Notes under the pieces: model-generated
The model's database searches: none
Told to the model about the DNA's origin: nothing
Seen by the model: the letters and a program-made list of their open reading frames with translations, nothing else
Part shown: positions 1 to 9,604 of the stretch, one piece after another
Numbering within the stretch: the stretch's first letter is position 1
Layout of the letters: each line of letters opens with the position of its first letter
Translations under genes and position numbers: made by a program
NCBI RefSeq assembly: GCF_000420665.1
Contig: NZ_ATVJ01000003.1
Span: 62,001-126,000 of the forward strand
DNA length: 64,000 nt
Direction: 5' to 3'
From: Ponticaulis koreensis DSM 19734
GTDB lineage: Bacteria > Pseudomonadota > Alphaproteobacteria > Caulobacterales > Hyphomonadaceae

Positions 1-370
1 TATCACGAATCGAATCGACCGGGTAATTCTCGATGATTACCTGCACGGTGAGCGCATTATAAAGATTAGCCCAGGCTGCGAATTGCGCGTCGTCAGGCAG
101 GGCCGAGATCGGTTGAGTGGCGAGGGACTCAATATACGCGTTCAAGCTGGCGCGCGCTGAAGCGTCGTCACTAAGACGGGCATAGTCAACGCGGTTCACG
201 CCATCATCTGAATCCACAACGAAATCAGAGAGGATCGCGGTCCATGCGGAATGGTCCTGCGCGCCCATTGTCTCTGTTTGAGCAGATTGCGCTTGTGCAG
301 GCAGCGTTGCGGTCGTTCCTGCAAGCATCAGCGCAATAAAGGCTTTTCTTATAACGGGTGAGGATGTCAC
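1..370 (-). CDS. DUF547 domain protein, 3' part cut by window edge
   Basis: This is the N-terminal 123 residues of a secreted DUF547-family protein; the rest lies to the left of the window. The GTG start at 370 has a GGAGAA ribosome site about 8 bases upstream and no in-frame ATG before a stop. The first ~30 residues form a signal peptide (two basic residues, a hydrophobic stretch, then LPAQAQ). After that come DUF547 features: a W-x-x-I-L-S-D-F-V opening, G-V-N-R-V-D-Y, L-N-A-Y-I, and the family hallmark W-A-N-L-Y-N-A-L-T-V with Y-P-V-D-S-I-R-D. The biochemical role of the family is unknown; it is usually an exported protein. The gene runs divergently from rpmH. Confidence 0.8.
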   Translation of the reverse strand, partial: MTSSPVIRKAFIALMLAGTTATLPAQAQSAQTETMGAQDHSAWTAILSDFVVDSDDGVNRVDYARLSDDASARASLNAYIESLATQPISALPDDAQFAAWANLYNALTVQVIIENYPVDSIRD

Positions 371-519
371 GCCGGTTCTCCATAAAACTGAGACATTTAT
401 ATATGTGTGAGGTCTAGCCATGTCGCCTCACGTTGAGTATCAGCGCTTCAAACGCACGTGAGGTCCAGTCACGGAAGATGTTATCTCTGTTTCAGGGGAT
501 ATTTTTCTGTCGATTGTGC

Positions 520-548
520 TTGACGATGCCAGCTAAAGCCCGTATCAG
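520..548 (+). promoter_or_regulatory. candidate rpmH promoter
   Basis: TTGACG at 520-525 and TATCAG at 543-548 are 17 bases apart, a sigma-70-type layout placing transcription start some 25 bases before rpmH. An 8-bp inverted repeat (AAAGCCCG 535-542, CGGGCTTT 551-558) overlaps the -10 region and could instead act as an RNA hairpin if transcription starts further upstream. The two readings have not been separated. Confidence 0.4.
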
Positions 549-580
549 CGCGGGCTTTCTAACACAAAGGGGCGTGAGCC

Positions 581-718
581 GTGAAACGCACATTCCAGCC
601 AAGCCGACTGAAGCGTGCCCGTACCCACGGGTTCCGCAGCCGCATGTCAACCAAGAACGGTCGTAAAGTTCTTGCAAACCGCCGTGCCAAGGGCCGTAAG
701 CGTCTGGGCGTATCTTAA
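581..718 (+). CDS. rpmH: 50S ribosomal protein L34
   Basis: A 45-residue, very basic protein of the large ribosomal subunit. It starts with the L34 signature [20 protein letters not shown] and continues with K-N-G-R-K-V-L-A and R-R-A-K-G-R-K-R-L. The start is GTG with AAGGGG about 9 bases upstream. Length is typical for the family (44-46 residues). It is the first gene of the conserved rpmH-rnpA-yidC block and is followed after 8 bases by rnpA. Confidence 0.95.
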   Translation: MKRTFQPSRLKRARTHGFRSRMSTKNGRKVLANRRAKGRKRLGVS

Positions 719-726
719 TTGATACG

Positions 727-1074
727 ATGCAGATTCGCCGTCTGAAAATCCGTAAGGAGTTTCTGAAGGCGGCGAAAGGGCACGCAGCCCGGCGCCATCT
801 CGTAGTGGTGCAGGGTATTGATCGTCGCGACGGTCAACAGCATGTCGGTGAAGGCTTTACCACGACGAAAAAGATTGGCGGCGCTGTTGTCCGAAACCGG
901 GCTCGGCGCCGTTTGCGTGTCGCGGCACGTGAACTGCTGCCAAAATACGCAAAGCCCGGATACGACTATGTGTTCATTGCGCGTGCAGGCACAGCTGCGG
1001 CACCATGGGAACGTTTGCTTGACGATGTGGAAACAGCGTTGATAAGGCTCCACTGGGATAAATCCGCACAATAG
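727..1074 (+). CDS. rnpA: ribonuclease P protein component
   Basis: The 115-residue protein subunit of RNase P, which helps the catalytic RNA remove 5' leaders from pre-tRNAs. The family signature is present: K-K-I-G-G-A-V-V-R-N-R-A-R-R-R-L-R at about residues 48-64, the RNR motif that contacts the RNA. The N terminus (RRLKIRKEFLKAAKG) also fits. It follows rpmH closely, as in most bacteria. No yidD-type gene lies between it and yidC, unlike many relatives. Confidence 0.95.
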   Translation: MQIRRLKIRKEFLKAAKGHAARRHLVVVQGIDRRDGQQHVGEGFTTTKKIGGAVVRNRARRRLRVAARELLPKYAKPGYDYVFIARAGTAAAPWERLLDDVETALIRLHWDKSAQ

Positions 1075-1119
1075 TAGATTAGATGGGCGAGAGCGCTCAG
1101 AGGAACAGGGCAGCAGCAA

Positions 1120-2931
1120 ATGCAACAGGAAACCAGTCTGCGCAATCTGATCATTGCGATGGTGGCAATCGGCGCGATCATGTTGTTCTGGCAGATCTTC
1201 TTCTGGGGTCCTGAACAGGAAGCCCGCAATGAAATGCTCGCAGCGCGTCAGGCCGCTAACGAGCAGGTCGAAGCGGCTAACACGACGGCGACTGAAGGCG
1301 CTGCTGAGACGCTCCCTGCCGAACCTGTCTACGAAGATGTCCGTATACCTTTCTCCGGCCCTGCAATGGACGGCTCCATTCTTCTGCGTGGTGCGCGTGT
1401 CGATACGCTGAACCTGCGTAACTATTACGAGACGCTGGAAGATCGCGAAGCTGAGAATCCTGAAGGCGAAGTCACGATCTTCCAGCCTCAGGGCACAGGC
1501 GACGGCTATTATGCCTCTCTTGGTTGGACGAACTCTGAAGGCGCGGCGATCACGGACGCCCAAACGCCATGGCAACTGGTTGAAGGCGACGAGCTGACAC
1601 CTGAAACGCCAATTGTAATCGGCTATGACACAGATGGCCTGTCTATCAGTCGCGAAGTGTCTATCGATGAGAACTTCATGTTCACATTCTCAGACACCGT
1701 CACGAATACATCGGGCCGTGAGCGTTCCGTCCAGCCATATGGTGTCCTTCGCCAGTTCGGTGCGCCGGACGATCTGGCAAACTTCTACATTCTTCACGAA
1801 GGCCTCGTTGCTGCGACCGGCGGCGAGCTTCACCTTGAGAAGTACAAGAAGCTGGAAGAGGGCGCGAGCTTTGGCCGCGATAGCTCAGAAGGCGGTTGGA
1901 TTGGTCTGACATCCAAATACTGGCTGGGCGCGCTCATTCCGGATCAGAGCCAGCCATTCAATGTCAGCTACCGCACAATCAACCGCGACTCTGGACAAGT
2001 CCTGCAGGCGCGTATGGATGGTGCAGCTTCTCTGCTGGCGCCGGGTGAAACGATCACATCTGTGAACCGTGTCTTCGGTGGTGCGAAAGAGTCGTCCACA
2101 CTGCGTGCTTATGAAGAAGAACTCGGTATCAGCCGTTTCCAGGACGCGATCGACTGGGGCAGCATGTTCTTCTGGCTCACCAAGCCTTTCTTCTTCCTGC
2201 TCTCGTGGATCAACAGCATTGTCGGTAATTTCGGTATTTCCATTCTGATCCTGACGGTTCTCGTGAAGGCTGTGTTCTTCCCGATCCAGACCAAAGCGTA
2301 CCAGTCCATGGCGAAAATGCGCGAACTCTCCGAGCCTATGAAGCGCATCCGTGAGACGGTTGAAGACAAGCAGGAGCAGCAGCGCCAACTGGCTGAGCTT
2401 TATCAGAAGTCCGGTGTGAACCCGCTTGCGGGCTGTCTGCCGATCTTCATTCAGATCCCTGTCTTCTACGGTCTCTACAAAACGCTCTTCGTGACCATCG
2501 AAATGCGCCATGAAGACTTCCCACTTCTGCCTTGGATTCAGGATTTGTCCGCGCCGGACCCAACCGCGCTCGGCAACCTGTTCGGTCTCATTCCGATCTC
2601 TAACGCTGCGCTGGAAAGCGTGCCGCTGATCGGTCCGATGATCCTGACGGTTGGCTTCCTGCCAATCTTCTACGGCATCACAATGTGGGCGCTTCAGTCT
2701 CTGAACCCGCCTCCGACAGACAACACGCAGAAGCTGATCTTCGGCATGATGCCGATCATCCTGACATTCGTCTTCTCAAGCTTCGCGGTTGGTCTGGTCA
2801 TTTACTGGTGCTGGTCGAACATTCTCTCGATTGCACAGCAATACGTGATCATGCGCCGCCACGGTCAGGAAACCCAGGTTGATAAGCTGATCAAACGTCT
2901 GTTCAGCAAAAAAGGTGAAGCGAGCGAGTGA
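1120..2931 (+). CDS. yidC: membrane protein insertase YidC
   Basis: A 603-residue YidC/Oxa1 insertase, working alone or with SecYEG to place proteins in the inner membrane. Residues ~9-27 are an N-terminal membrane anchor, ~30-350 the large periplasmic domain of Gram-negative YidC, and ~360-590 the conserved core with several membrane segments. The core shows S-G-V-N-P-L-A-G-C-L-P with I-Q-I-P-V-F-Y-G-L-Y-K and a basic C-terminal tail (KLIKRLFSKKGE) suited to ribosome contact. The ATG is preceded by GAGGAACAGG. The stop overlaps the engB start by 4 bases, so the two are probably translationally coupled. Confidence 0.96.
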   Translation: MQQETSLRNLIIAMVAIGAIMLFWQIFFWGPEQEARNEMLAARQAANEQVEAANTTATEGAAETLPAEPVYEDVRIPFSGPAMDGSILLRGARVDTLNLRNYYETLEDREAENPEGEVTIFQPQGTGDGYYASLGWTNSEGAAITDAQTPWQLVEGDELTPETPIVIGYDTDGLSISREVSIDENFMFTFSDTVTNTSGRERSVQPYGVLRQFGAPDDLANFYILHEGLVAATGGELHLEKYKKLEEGASFGRDSSEGGWIGLTSKYWLGALIPDQSQPFNVSYRTINRDSGQVLQARMDGAASLLAPGETITSVNRVFGGAKESSTLRAYEEELGISRFQDAIDWGSMFFWLTKPFFFLLSWINSIVGNFGISILILTVLVKAVFFPIQTKAYQSMAKMRELSEPMKRIRETVEDKQEQQRQLAELYQKSGVNPLAGCLPIFIQIPVFYGLYKTLFVTIEMRHEDFPLLPWIQDLSAPDPTALGNLFGLIPISNAALESVPLIGPMILTVGFLPIFYGITMWALQSLNPPPTDNTQKLIFGMMPIILTFVFSSFAVGLVIYWCWSNILSIAQQYVIMRRHGQETQVDKLIKRLFSKKGEASE

Positions 2932-3563
2932 GCGAAGTCGAATACACGGACAAACAAATTGAACAGGGGCGGCTTTTATTTGCCGCTCCTGTTGATTTCG
3001 TTATGGGGGTTACGGACATGCGTAGCCTGCCGCCTGCGGACTATCCTGAAATCTGTTTCGCCGGCCGATCCAATGTGGGCAAGTCCAGCCTGATCAACGC
3101 GCTGACAAACCGCAAGAACCTCGCCCGTTCATCGAACGAGCCAGGCCGTACGCGCGAGCTGAACTACTTCAACCTCAATGAAGAACTGTTCCTCGTTGAC
3201 CTTCCGGGCTTTGGCTATGCGCGTGCGTCAAAGACGGACATTGCACGCTGGACGAAGCTGACGCTGAAATATCTTCAGGGCCGCCCAACGCTTAAGCGCG
3301 TTTTCCTTCTGATCGATTCACGTCGGGGCGTTATGGAATCCGACGAAGAGATCATGTCGCTTCTGGATACAACAGCTGTCGTTTATCAGGTCGTGCTGAC
3401 CAAGACGGACAAGCTTAAGGCCAAAGAGCGTGAAGGTCTGGTGGAGAAGGTCAAAGCCCGCCTGATCAAGCGTCCTGCCTTTCACCCGATTGTAATGGAA
3501 ACGTCGAGCGAGAAAGGCTTCGGCGTTGCCGAGCTTCGCGCCGAAATCGCAACACTTCGCTGA
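2928..3563 (+). CDS. engB: ribosome biogenesis GTP-binding protein YihA/YsxC
   Basis: A 211-residue TRAFAC-class GTPase of the EngB family, needed for large-subunit assembly. Visible G motifs: G1 G-R-S-N-V-G-K-S-S at ~46-54, a switch-like G-R-T-R-E-L-N, G3 D-L-P-G-F-G at ~92-97, and G4 T-K-T-D at ~160. The start is GTG inside the yidC stop (GTGA overlap). Position behind yidC and length both match alphaproteobacterial EngB. Confidence 0.95.
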   Translation: MSEVEYTDKQIEQGRLLFAAPVDFVMGVTDMRSLPPADYPEICFAGRSNVGKSSLINALTNRKNLARSSNEPGRTRELNYFNLNEELFLVDLPGFGYARASKTDIARWTKLTLKYLQGRPTLKRVFLLIDSRRGVMESDEEIMSLLDTTAVVYQVVLTKTDKLKAKEREGLVEKVKARLIKRPAFHPIVMETSSEKGFGVAELRAEIATLR

Positions 3564-3578
3564 TCCGAGGATGAGCCA

Positions 3579-4487
3579 ATGACTGATAATGATCCGGGCT
3601 ATCTGTCTGCCAAAACACTGTCCGAAGCGCTTCCGTTTATTCAGCGCTATCATCGCCAGACTGTCGTCATCAAATTCGGCGGCCATGCTATGGTCGACCC
3701 GTCGCTCGCCAAAGGCTTTGCGCGCGATGTGGTCCTGCTGAAGCAGCTTGGGCTCAATCCTGTTGTGGTGCATGGCGGTGGCCCGCAAATTGGCGGGATG
3801 CTGGACCAGCTCGGCATTAAGTCTGCGTTTGAAGACGGCCAGCGCGTGACAGACGAGAAGACCCTGTCTGTTGTGGAAATGGTGCTTGGTGGATCGATCA
3901 ACACGCATATCGTCCGGTCTATCAATCTGGCAGGCGGCAAGGGGGTGGGCCTTTCCGGCGCTGACGGTAATCTGCTGCGTGCCAAAAAGCTTGAACGGAC
4001 TGTCCGCGATCCGGATTCTGCGATTGAACGCGTGGTCGATCTTGGCTTCGTTGGCGAGCCGGACAGCGTCAATCCTGACATAATCAAGACGCTCTCAACA
4101 GCAGCTGAAGGCTTCATTCCGGTTATCGCGCCGCTTGGCGTTGGGCCGAACCATGAAAGCTACAACATCAACGCAGACAGCGCTGCCGGTGCTATCGCCA
4201 GTGCACTCGGTGCGAAGCGCCTACTTCTGATGACAGACGTGGTTGGCGTACTGGACAAACAGGGTGAACTTATCCGCTCTGTCACCGCGGAAAATGTCAG
4301 CGAGCTTATTGCCAATGGCACTGCAAAAGGTGGTATGATTCCAAAGCTTGAGACGGCATCATCAGCCGTTCGCAATGGTGTTGAAGCCGCTGTCATTCTG
4401 GATGGCCGCAAACCTCATGCCCTACTGGTGGAGTTGTTCACGGATCATGGTGCAGGCACGCTTATCTCGAATTCTGCCAACGCTTAG
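3579..4487 (+). CDS. argB: acetylglutamate kinase
   Basis: The 302-residue ATP:N-acetylglutamate phosphotransferase of the arginine pathway (amino acid kinase fold). Key motifs: V-I-K-F-G-G-H-A-M near residue 27-35, V-V-H-G-G-G-P-Q-I at ~60-68, N-I-N-A-D near 190, and a C-terminal K-G-G-M-I-P-K-L segment. The N-terminal extension before the kinase core resembles the arginine-inhibited hexameric type. The ATG follows an AGGATG site 16 bases after engB. Its 3' end overlaps the next gene by 41 bases. Confidence 0.96.
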   Translation: MTDNDPGYLSAKTLSEALPFIQRYHRQTVVIKFGGHAMVDPSLAKGFARDVVLLKQLGLNPVVVHGGGPQIGGMLDQLGIKSAFEDGQRVTDEKTLSVVEMVLGGSINTHIVRSINLAGGKGVGLSGADGNLLRAKKLERTVRDPDSAIERVVDLGFVGEPDSVNPDIIKTLSTAAEGFIPVIAPLGVGPNHESYNINADSAAGAIASALGAKRLLLMTDVVGVLDKQGELIRSVTAENVSELIANGTAKGGMIPKLETASSAVRNGVEAAVILDGRKPHALLVELFTDHGAGTLISNSANA

Positions 4488-5499
4488 TTTCTTTCTGATG
4501 TCCGGTTTCCTGGGCGCTACAAGTGCGGCGGCTCAGGAGCAGGAAGGCTGGTCAATCTGCAATGAGACCAGCATGATTGCAGAGCTCGCGACAGGCCGTC
4601 AGGTCAATAATGATGTCGTCATTGAAGGCTGGAACCGCGTGCGCCCGGGCGAGTGCCGCGTTGTGCTGCAGGCGCCATTGCGCGTTGGCGCGCCTTACTT
4701 CCTCTACGGCCGGACCTCGCGCGCACATCGCGGCGGGCAGCAGTCCTGGACAGGCGACTATGAATTCTGTGTCGACGGGCAGGGTACATTCTCCGTAGAG
4801 AGCCCTCCTGACTGTGCAGCTATGGGCCTCGAAACACGTAGCTTTCAGGCCATTACGATTGAAGACCGCACAAGCTGGACAACGACTCTGCGCGAGACGG
4901 CGCGCTGGCCTCAGTCTAACGCGCAGGCGGCAGGTATTCAGCGACTGCTGGCTGATGCCGGCGTCGAGTCCGGTTCCATTGACGGCTATATCGGGCGTCG
5001 CACGCGCGCGGCCATCCGCACCTTTCTTTCCGAGCAGAACCTGCCGAGCGACGCGACGGATGAAGAACTGATCGACTATCTTGAACAGATTGCCATTGAG
5101 CGGTCCCGAAACCTTGGTTTCACGATCTGCAACCGCACCGAAGAACGCATCTGGGCGGCGATTGGCCGCCGGCGTGGAGAAGGCTGGGAAAGCCGCGGCT
5201 GGTGGGCGTTGGCCTCTGATACGTGCGAACGTGTGATTGATCAGGACCTGATATCGGCCTCCCATTTTGTGTACGCAGAAATGGATACAGAGGAGGGCCG
5301 GAAAGTTCTTACGGGCGGTGTGGACCGGTTCTGCATCTCGCACTCGCAGTTCGCTATTCTGGGCCGTGAAACCTGCGAAGCCAATTTCTACGAAGAAGCC
5401 GGTTTTATCGAGACAGATGTTCCCGAGGATGGCCTCTTGATTTACGAGTTCTTCGACCGAGATTTCGAGTACGTAGAAACGGAAGACGAAGACCAGTGA
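4447..5499 (+). CDS. secreted protein with two DUF1036 domains around a peptidoglycan-binding domain
   Basis: A 350-residue exported protein of unknown function. The ATG at 4447 gives a clear signal peptide (R-L-S-R, a hydrophobic core, then A-T-S-A-A-A-Q); the longer frame to 4348 would add a meaningless tail inside argB. Residues ~37-135 form one DUF1036 module (W-S-I-C-N-E-T, P-G-E-C, F-C-V-D-G), ~165-210 a PG_binding_1-like helix bundle (I-Q-R-L-L-A-D-A-G and I-G-R-R-T-R-A-A-I), and ~220-320 a second DUF1036 module (F-T-I-C-N-R-T, F-C-I-S-H). Inference: a periplasmic or cell-wall-associated protein. A GGTGGAG site lies ~13 bases upstream, within argB. Confidence 0.8.
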   Translation: MVQARLSRILPTLSFFLMSGFLGATSAAAQEQEGWSICNETSMIAELATGRQVNNDVVIEGWNRVRPGECRVVLQAPLRVGAPYFLYGRTSRAHRGGQQSWTGDYEFCVDGQGTFSVESPPDCAAMGLETRSFQAITIEDRTSWTTTLRETARWPQSNAQAAGIQRLLADAGVESGSIDGYIGRRTRAAIRTFLSEQNLPSDATDEELIDYLEQIAIERSRNLGFTICNRTEERIWAAIGRRRGEGWESRGWWALASDTCERVIDQDLISASHFVYAEMDTEEGRKVLTGGVDRFCISHSQFAILGRETCEANFYEEAGFIETDVPEDGLLIYEFFDRDFEYVETEDEDQ

Positions 5500-6200
5500 G
5501 CGCAGACCTATCGCATGCAAACCAATGGGTGTTCGACCTCGACAACACCCTATACCCGGCTGAATGCGATCTGTTCGCGCAGATTGATGTGCGCATGACG
5601 CGGTTCGTCGCCGACACGCTCAAGCTCCCAGATCATGAAGCGCGACGCCTGCAGAAAAAATACTACGCAGAGCACGGCACTACGCTGAACGGTATGATGA
5701 GCGTGCATGGCATTGATCCCATGCCGTATCTCGATTTCGTCCATGACATTGATCTGACGCCCATTCCGGAACTGAAAGAGCTGCGCTCTGCCATTCAAGA
5801 CCTGCCCGGGCGCAAGATTGTTTTCACCAACGGCTCGCAGAAGCATGCTGACCGCGTCGTGGAGAAGCTAGGCCTCACCGGTGTGTTTGACGGCTATTTT
5901 GGCATTGAAGACGCCGGTTTCCTGCCAAAGCCGGAGCGCGTCGCTTTCGACCGTATGCATGAGCGTTTCAGCATCACACCGGATGAGGCGGTGATGTTTG
6001 AAGACCTGCCGCGTAATCTGAAAACCGCTTATGATATGGGCTACACCACAGTGCTGGTTCACTCCGAAAAAGACTGGAGCCATGAACCCGAAGGCGCCCG
6101 TCCTGCAGGGGCGCAGGATGCCGCAGACCACATTCATCATTTGACGGATTGCCTGACAACGTTTCTAAAGGCGGCGAAAACGTCGAAACCTAAAAACTAA
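5496..6200 (+). CDS. HAD-family pyrimidine 5'-nucleotidase (SDT1/PHM8-like)
   Basis: A 234-residue haloacid dehalogenase-superfamily hydrolase. HAD motif I is V-F-D-L-D-N-T-L-Y at ~12-20, motif II F-T-N-G-S at ~110, motif III lysine in G-F-L-P-K-P-E at ~145, and motif IV F-E-D-L-P-R-N at ~168. This spacing, with D-N-T-L-Y-P, is typical of the pyrimidine 5'-nucleotidase subgroup common between argB and dapD in alphaproteobacteria. The GTG start lies within the preceding stop (4-bp overlap). The exact nucleotide substrate cannot be read from the sequence. Confidence 0.85.
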   Translation: MSADLSHANQWVFDLDNTLYPAECDLFAQIDVRMTRFVADTLKLPDHEARRLQKKYYAEHGTTLNGMMSVHGIDPMPYLDFVHDIDLTPIPELKELRSAIQDLPGRKIVFTNGSQKHADRVVEKLGLTGVFDGYFGIEDAGFLPKPERVAFDRMHERFSITPDEAVMFEDLPRNLKTAYDMGYTTVLVHSEKDWSHEPEGARPAGAQDAADHIHHLTDCLTTFLKAAKTSKPKN

Positions 6201-6223
6201 ACCGAGTTCAGGACCTGAAAAAC

Positions 6224-7054
6224 ATGACCTCTACCGATCTCCAGTCCGTGATCGAAGCCGCTTTTGACGCGCGTGACACTATCAGCACAGAAACAACCGG
6301 CGAAGTCCGTGATGCTGTAAACGAAGCGCTCGCTATGCTTGATGCCGGTACGGCTCGCGTGGCGCAGAAGGGCGATGATGGCGAGTGGGTTGTGAATCAG
6401 TGGCTGAAGAAAGCGGTTCTCCTGTCTTTCCGCCTCAACCCGAATGAAATTATGACCGATGGCGTCAATGGCGGTGTCTGGTGGGATAAGGTGCCATCCA
6501 AGTTTCAGGGCTGGACGGCTGAAGACTTCCAGAAGGCTGGTCTTCGTGCTGTTCCTCCGGCAGCGGTCCGTCGCGGCGCATACATTGCGCCAGGCGTGGT
6601 TCTGATGCCGTCTTACACAAATATCGGCGCCTATGTCGGCGAAGGGACAATGATCGACACATGGGCGTCTGTCGGCTCTTGTGCGCAGGTTGGTAAGAAC
6701 TGCCACATCTCTGCCGGTACAGGCATTGGCGGCGTTCTGGAGCCTCTGCAGGCGAACCCGACCATTATTGAAGACAATTGCTTCATCGGCGCGCGTTCGG
6801 AAGTCGTTGAAGGGGTGATCGTCGGCGAAGGCTCTGTCATCGCAATGGGCGTGTTCATCACTCAGTCTACGAAAATCGTAAATCGCCAGACAGGCGAAAT
6901 CAGCTATGGCCGCATCCCGCCATATTCAGTTGTCGTACCGGGCACGCTGCCAGACCCTAAAGGCGGCCCATCTCTGGCTTGTGCTGTCATCGTGAAAACG
7001 GTCGACGAAGGCACACGCGCGAAAACGTCTATCAACGAGCTGCTTCGTGACTAA
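6224..7054 (+). CDS. dapD: tetrahydrodipicolinate N-succinyltransferase
   Basis: The 276-residue enzyme that succinylates tetrahydrodipicolinate in the lysine/meso-diaminopimelate pathway. The middle and C-terminal parts carry left-handed beta-helix hexapeptide repeats ([24 protein letters not shown]) and the family motif [10 protein letters not shown]. It overlaps dapE by 8 bases, so the two successive pathway enzymes are co-transcribed and probably coupled. Confidence 0.96.
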   Translation: MTSTDLQSVIEAAFDARDTISTETTGEVRDAVNEALAMLDAGTARVAQKGDDGEWVVNQWLKKAVLLSFRLNPNEIMTDGVNGGVWWDKVPSKFQGWTAEDFQKAGLRAVPPAAVRRGAYIAPGVVLMPSYTNIGAYVGEGTMIDTWASVGSCAQVGKNCHISAGTGIGGVLEPLQANPTIIEDNCFIGARSEVVEGVIVGEGSVIAMGVFITQSTKIVNRQTGEISYGRIPPYSVVVPGTLPDPKGGPSLACAVIVKTVDEGTRAKTSINELLRD

Positions 7055-8192
7055 CCTGACCTCCAGCCCGCTTGGCCTGACGCAAAGCCTGATCCGGTGT
7101 GCTTCTGTCACACCGGAAGATGCTGGCGCGCTCGGCGTGCTGGAAGACGCGCTCAGAACGCTCGGCTTCGACTGCAAACGCTACCCGTTTGAAGATGTCG
7201 ATAATCTCTATGCGCGCCTCGGCACAGAAGAACCGAACTTCTGTTTTGCAGGGCATACCGATGTGGTGCCGGTTGGCGATGCTGCCGCTTGGAGCGTTGA
7301 CCCGTTCGGCGCTGAAGTGCGCGATGGTAAGCTGATTGCACGCGGCGCGGTGGATATGAAATCCCAGATCGCTGCGTTCGTCACCGCGGTAGCCCGTCAT
7401 CTTGAAGCACATGGCGAGCCGAAAGGCTCTATCTCATTCCTGATTACAGGCGATGAGGAAGGCCCTGCCGTAAACGGTACGATCAAGCTTCTGAAAGCCA
7501 TCGAGGCGGATGGCGAGACGCTGTCTCACGGTCTTGTCGGGGAACCAACATCAGAGCAAACGCTCGGCGACGTCATTAAAAACGGCCGCCGTGGCAGCCT
7601 GAATGCGAAAGTCGTTGTGACTGGTAAGCAAGGCCATGTTGCCTATCCGGACAAGGCGGCAAACCCCGTGCCTGCGCTTCTCAAATTCCTGCATAAGCTT
7701 GAAAATTGGCATCTGGACGATGGCGCGCCGGGTTTCCAGCCGACCAATCTGGAAATCACCAGCGTGGATGTGGGCAATGCAGCGCATAATGTGATCGCGG
7801 CGCGCGCTGAGGCGAAGTTCAACATTCGCTTCAACACGAACCATACCGGTCAGTCACTGAAAGACGAGATCACGCGTCTCGCCGTTGAAAGCAAAACGGC
7901 AGGCTGCGAGATTGATCTGGATCTCAAAGTCACGGGTGAGAGCTTTTACACCCAGCCGAGCGATTTCACCTCCATGATTGTGGATGCGGTGAAAGACGTT
8001 ACCGGTGTGGACGCTGAGCTCACCACGGGCGGCGGCACATCTGATGCGCGCTTTATCAAGGACTATTGTCCGGTGGCGGAGCTCGGCCTCAAAAACGATA
8101 CCGCGCACAAGGTGGACGAGTTCACCGAAGTCTCCGAACTGGAACAGCTCGCCGATATCTATACCGGCATTCTGGCCCGTTATTTCGGATAG
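7047..8192 (+). CDS. dapE: succinyl-diaminopimelate desuccinylase
   Basis: A 381-residue di-zinc M20 peptidase-family enzyme that hydrolyses N-succinyl-L,L-diaminopimelate. Metal ligands and neighbours are visible: [17 protein letters not shown], and [11 protein letters not shown], plus the late H of N-D-T-A-H-K. The GTG at 7047 overlaps the dapD stop. Together with dapD it supplies diaminopimelate for peptidoglycan and lysine. Confidence 0.96.
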   Translation: MTNLTSSPLGLTQSLIRCASVTPEDAGALGVLEDALRTLGFDCKRYPFEDVDNLYARLGTEEPNFCFAGHTDVVPVGDAAAWSVDPFGAEVRDGKLIARGAVDMKSQIAAFVTAVARHLEAHGEPKGSISFLITGDEEGPAVNGTIKLLKAIEADGETLSHGLVGEPTSEQTLGDVIKNGRRGSLNAKVVVTGKQGHVAYPDKAANPVPALLKFLHKLENWHLDDGAPGFQPTNLEITSVDVGNAAHNVIAARAEAKFNIRFNTNHTGQSLKDEITRLAVESKTAGCEIDLDLKVTGESFYTQPSDFTSMIVDAVKDVTGVDAELTTGGGTSDARFIKDYCPVAELGLKNDTAHKVDEFTEVSELEQLADIYTGILARYFG

Positions 8193-8201
8193 TAATAGAA
8201 G

Positions 8202-8229
8202 TTCAGGGCGGGAATTTAGCCGCCCTGAA
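8202..8229 (+). terminator. hairpin after dapE
   Basis: A perfect 10-bp inverted repeat (TTCAGGGCGG 8202-8211, CCGCCCTGAA 8220-8229) with an 8-base loop, placed 10 bases after the dapE stop. The following DNA is only moderately T-rich, so it is a probable but not classical intrinsic terminator. Confidence 0.55.
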
Positions 8230-8351
8230 GACTGTAGTTACTCATTTCGTTTTCTTTCCCTTGCGTCAAATCTACCCGTAACTGTTGAATCCGGTTTCCT
8301 GACTATCTCTGTTTGAAGTAGAATACACCGACGCGGGGATTCTATTTGGTA

Positions 8352-8873
8352 ATGAAGGTCTCAAAAATCATATCGTCAGCCTGTATGGCGGCACTTCTCC
8401 TGACCGGAATGAGTGCGGCTCAGGCAAACCAGAGCGCCCCTGCACTGCAGAGGGTGGGCAATGACGCATTCGCCGGGCAGATACCTGTCGGCTGGCGTGT
8501 GAATTCCTATCATTTCCGCGATTTTGTGATTTACCAGGTCCTGGATGGTATCTCTGCGCCCGCTAATCCCGTTGAGGTGTTTGGCGTTTATCACGGCAGC
8601 ACAATCGACGAACTCAACCTGACCTCAGCCTCGCGTAAAGCCTGCGAGCGGGACGGTATTTCTGTTCTGATGGGGCGGTCCGAGGCAACAGAGACGCAAT
8701 CTGGCATGACGCATTTGCTCGTTGAAACCAGTGGCGAGGAAGGCGCAGACTATGTGCATCTTTTCTCGACCATGCTGGACATGACCGATGCTGACAGCCT
8801 CGCCGCCTGGAATATTGTCCTCAACGTTGAGGGTGTTGAACTGGCAGACCTGATCTGCAGCGATGATCAGTAA
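8352..8873 (+). CDS. exported hypothetical protein
   Basis: A 173-residue protein I do not recognise. The ATG at 8352 gives a good signal peptide (M-K-V-S-K-I-I-S-S, hydrophobic core, S-A-A-Q-A). The mature part is soluble, with two late cysteines (K-A-C-E-R and L-I-C-S-D) that could form a disulfide in the periplasm, and no catalytic motif I can name. It stands alone, separated from dapE by a hairpin, and ends convergently with truA (7-bp overlap). Confidence 0.6.
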   Translation: MKVSKIISSACMAALLLTGMSAAQANQSAPALQRVGNDAFAGQIPVGWRVNSYHFRDFVIYQVLDGISAPANPVEVFGVYHGSTIDELNLTSASRKACERDGISVLMGRSEATETQSGMTHLLVETSGEEGADYVHLFSTMLDMTDADSLAAWNIVLNVEGVELADLICSDDQ

Positions 8874-9604
8874 TCCACGCGTGTGAGGTGTAGACCATCA
8901 GGTGGCGCCACGGGGCCGCATTGGGTGCGGTCTGCGGCAGCGAGCACTTTGCCTACCCAGCGCACGTCTTCCTTGCCGCGTCCCACTTCGACGAGCGTGC
9001 CAACCATTGAGCGGACCTGACGGTGCAGGAAGGACAGAGCACGACAGCGCACATGCACCTCTTCGCCAAGGCGGGTCACTGAAATAGCATTGAGCGATTT
9101 CACCGGGCTTTCGGCCTGACACTGGCTGTCGCGGAATGTCGTGAAGTCATGTGTGCCGACCAGCGCCTGTGCGGCAGCATGCATGGCATCGGCGTCGAGC
9201 TTAGCACCAACCCGCCATGAAAATCCTCTGTCCAGTGTCAGCGGCGCGCGACGGTTTGAAACTCGGTAGAGATAGAACCGTTCCTTCGCGCTGAAACGTG
9301 CGTGGAAGTCCTCGTCCACTTCGATCGATTTCAGAATGGAGACAGGGTTTGGCTTCAGGTGAAAATTGATGGCATCCATGACCTTCTCGGCTGGCATGGC
9401 CTTCTGCATGTCGATATGTGCGACTTGTCCCGTAGCATGCACGCCTGAATCCGTGCGGCCTGCGCCCTGAACCTGTACCGGCGCGCCGTTTACCTTCGCG
9501 GCAGCATCTTCCAATGCCTGCTGAACGCTCGGTTGGTCCGGTTGACGTTGCCAGCCTGCAAAAGGGCGGCCGTCATATTCTATGGTGAGTTTATAGCGCG
9601 GCAT
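8867..9604 (-). CDS. truA: tRNA pseudouridine(38-40) synthase TruA
   Basis: A 245-residue pseudouridine synthase that modifies the anticodon stem-loop of tRNAs. The N terminus Y-K-L-T-I-E-Y-D-G-R-P-F-A-G-W-Q-R-Q and the catalytic loop G-A-G-R-T-D-S-G-V-H-A (nucleophile Asp near residue 52) are diagnostic; V-R-S-M-V-G-T near the C terminus also fits. It is the last gene of a reverse-strand operon with fmt and the GNAT gene immediately upstream, so several translation-related enzymes are expressed together. Confidence 0.95.
   Translation of the reverse strand: MPRYKLTIEYDGRPFAGWQRQPDQPSVQQALEDAAAKVNGAPVQVQGAGRTDSGVHATGQVAHIDMQKAMPAEKVMDAINFHLKPNPVSILKSIEVDEDFHARFSAKERFYLYRVSNRRAPLTLDRGFSWRVGAKLDADAMHAAAQALVGTHDFTTFRDSQCQAESPVKSLNAISVTRLGEEVHVRCRALSFLHRQVRSMVGTLVEVGRGKEDVRWVGKVLAAADRTQCGPVAPPDGLHLTRVDY

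Noticed and set aside
4348-4446. Longer start for the DUF1036 gene
   Set aside because: It would place 33 extra residues inside argB ahead of an evident signal peptide.
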